From Staphylococcus equorum (GTDB lineage: Bacteria; Bacillota; Bacilli; Staphylococcales; Staphylococcaceae): a stretch of DNA of 64,000 nt. The notes under the pieces are model-generated. The model ran no database searches. It was given only the letters and a program-made list of their open reading frames with translations, and was not told the origin of the DNA. How positions within the stretch are numbered: position 1 is the stretch's first letter; each line of letters begins with the position of its first letter. The position numbers and the translations under genes are program-made. The stretch lies in NCBI RefSeq assembly GCF_029531845.1, contig NZ_JAMBPV010000008.1, positions 62,001 through 126,000 of the forward strand, read 5' to 3'. Below, in pieces: positions 63,162-64,000 of this stretch.

Positions 63162-64000
63162 ATGTCCAAAATAGGAATCATTGGACTTGGTAAAGTAGGA
63201 AGCCAAGTACTTACAGATGTCCAAAATTTAAATTTATTCTCAGATATTGTATTAATTGATACGGATACAGAAAGAGCAAGTGGTGAAGCGTTGGATCATT
63301 TGCATACGCAAGGATTACCAAATGCTACTCACGTCAATATTCGCGAAAGTAATTATGAGGATTTAGCAGATGCCTCATTCATTGTAATCGCAGCAAGTAT
63401 TCCAACAGATCCTAAAGAGGGAGATCGCGTATTACTTGCGAAAGGTAATCGAAATATGATTGAGGGAGTCATGAAGCAAATTAATCAAGTAACGCAAGGT
63501 GCGATTGTGATTTTAGTTTCCAATCCAGTGGATACAATTACTTATATTGGCAATACATCTCAATATCCTTCGCATAAAATAATTGGTACGGGAACGTCTT
63601 TGGAAACATCTCGTTTTAAAACATTGATTGCGAAATATTATCAAGTTGATCCTAAAAATATTGAAGCATTTGTGATTGGAGAACATGGACAACATGCGGT
63701 ACCAATATGGAGTAAAGTTAGAATTTATGGCATGACATTAGATGAATTTGAACAATTGACGCATACCGCACCTATCGATAAAGCACGCATAACTTCAGAA
63801 ATTGATAAGGTATCTATGGATGTATTTTATAAAAAAGGATGGACAAATGTAGCGATATCGAAAGTGGTTAATTATTTAATCCAAGCGATTGCATTAAACC
63901 AGCAGACCATCATGCCATTAACTTCAATAAGTAATGAATATGGTTTGAATGAGAGTGCATTTAGTCTACCTACATTAGTAGGACGTGATGGAATTAAACA
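63162..64000 (+). CDS. L-lactate/L-2-hydroxyacid dehydrogenase family, 3' end outside window
   Basis: Open from ATG 63162 (AGGTAGGG upstream) to the window edge, 279 codons. SKIGIIGLGKVGSQVL is the NAD loop; LVSNPVDTITYIG and FVIGEHGQHAVPIWSKVRIY (20 residues, catalytic His) are LDH family motifs, and GTSLETSRFK has the substrate Arg. The specificity loop reads SIPTDPKEGDR instead of the lactate dehydrogenase spelling with Gln before KPGETR, and GEHGQHAVPIWS resembles L-2-hydroxyisocaproate dehydrogenases, so a branched 2-keto acid is possible. No terminator separates it from metQ (104 bases). Confidence 0.8.
   Translation, partial: MSKIGIIGLGKVGSQVLTDVQNLNLFSDIVLIDTDTERASGEALDHLHTQGLPNATHVNIRESNYEDLADASFIVIAASIPTDPKEGDRVLLAKGNRNMIEGVMKQINQVTQGAIVILVSNPVDTITYIGNTSQYPSHKIIGTGTSLETSRFKTLIAKYYQVDPKNIEAFVIGEHGQHAVPIWSKVRIYGMTLDEFEQLTHTAPIDKARITSEIDKVSMDVFYKKGWTNVAISKVVNYLIQAIALNQQTIMPLTSISNEYGLNESAFSLPTLVGRDGIK

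Noticed and set aside
1..64000. CRISPR arrays, tRNA or rRNA genes, insertion sequences, prophage
   Set aside because: No regularly spaced repeats, no cloverleaf or rRNA-like stretches, and no transposase or integrase motifs were found on reading.

Overview
AT-rich, low-GC Gram-positive chromosome from a Staphylococcus. The gene families (TagF-like teichoic acid enzyme, rocD1-argC-argJ-argB, FemAB/CHAP cell-wall genes, CcpA cre sites, S-box leader, AGGAGG-type ribosome binding sites, staphylococcal GGGACA terminators) all fit. The large catabolic gene set, including 3-hydroxybenzoate/gentisate, pseudouridine, gluconate-type permeases and several PTS, suggests an environmental or food coagulase-negative species, perhaps of the saprophyticus/xylosus group; that species-level guess is inference. 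No rRNA, tRNA, insertion sequence, prophage or CRISPR array was seen. The window looks like a chromosome arm rich in accessory metabolism. Layout. 1-7.2 kb: partial teichoic-acid bifunctional transferase, GNAT acetyltransferase, nitroreductase, CapA-like protein, nucleoside hydrolase, ProP-type transporter. 7.4-11.8 kb: four-gene ABC export-like operon (membrane-anchored unknown, two ABC-2 permeases, ATPase). 12-13.3 kb: GntP permease with a palindromic operator, then a 1 kb decayed region. 14.4-18.7 kb: rocD-argC-argJ-argB arginine operon with an ArgR-type box; its partner argF lies alone at 32.5 kb. 19.2-24.5 kb: AcsA-like ligase, LLM monooxygenase, FMN reductase, and an autoregulated TetR/membrane-protein pair. 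24.5-28.6 kb: VOC protein, IclR regulator and a divergent GntP permease/zinc dehydrogenase pair. 28.7-32 kb: lactate permease and CsbX-type MFS, divergent, each with a cre site. 34-36.4 kb: amino-sugar PTS and nagB. 36.7-38.5 kb: FemAB transferase behind a frameshifted CHAP lysin. 38.9-42.1 kb: pseudouridine kinase (with N-terminal helix-turn-helix), glycosidase and nucleoside transporter. 42.5-46.8 kb: ROK repressor divergent from a lactose/cellobiose-type PTS that carries an unknown TIM-barrel-like protein instead of a glycosidase. 47-51.1 kb: PRD regulator and ascorbate-type PTS. 51.2-53.3 kb: MmcQ/YjbR protein and a TagE-like glycosyltransferase. 53.3-59.9 kb: aromatic-acid transporter, IclR regulator and the four enzymes for 3-hydroxybenzoate to fumarate plus pyruvate. 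60-61.7 kb: PanE-like reductase and thioesterase. 62-64 kb: SAM riboswitch, MetQ lipoprotein and a partial L-2-hydroxyacid dehydrogenase. How it works together. Most modules are self-contained uptake-plus-catabolism cassettes with their own regulator, and several carry a CcpA cre site at the promoter (26088, 30409, 30630, 42228, 43831, near-matches at 11963 and 47004), so glucose repression is the shared control. The most unusual items are the CHAP/FemAB pair (possible bacteriolysin plus immunity), the glycosidase-less PTS operon, the DinB-fold maleylpyruvate isomerase candidate, the regulator-kinase fusion for pseudouridine, a 22-residue amphipathic peptide ORF with a CTG start, and a TetR gene whose best start codon is ATT.
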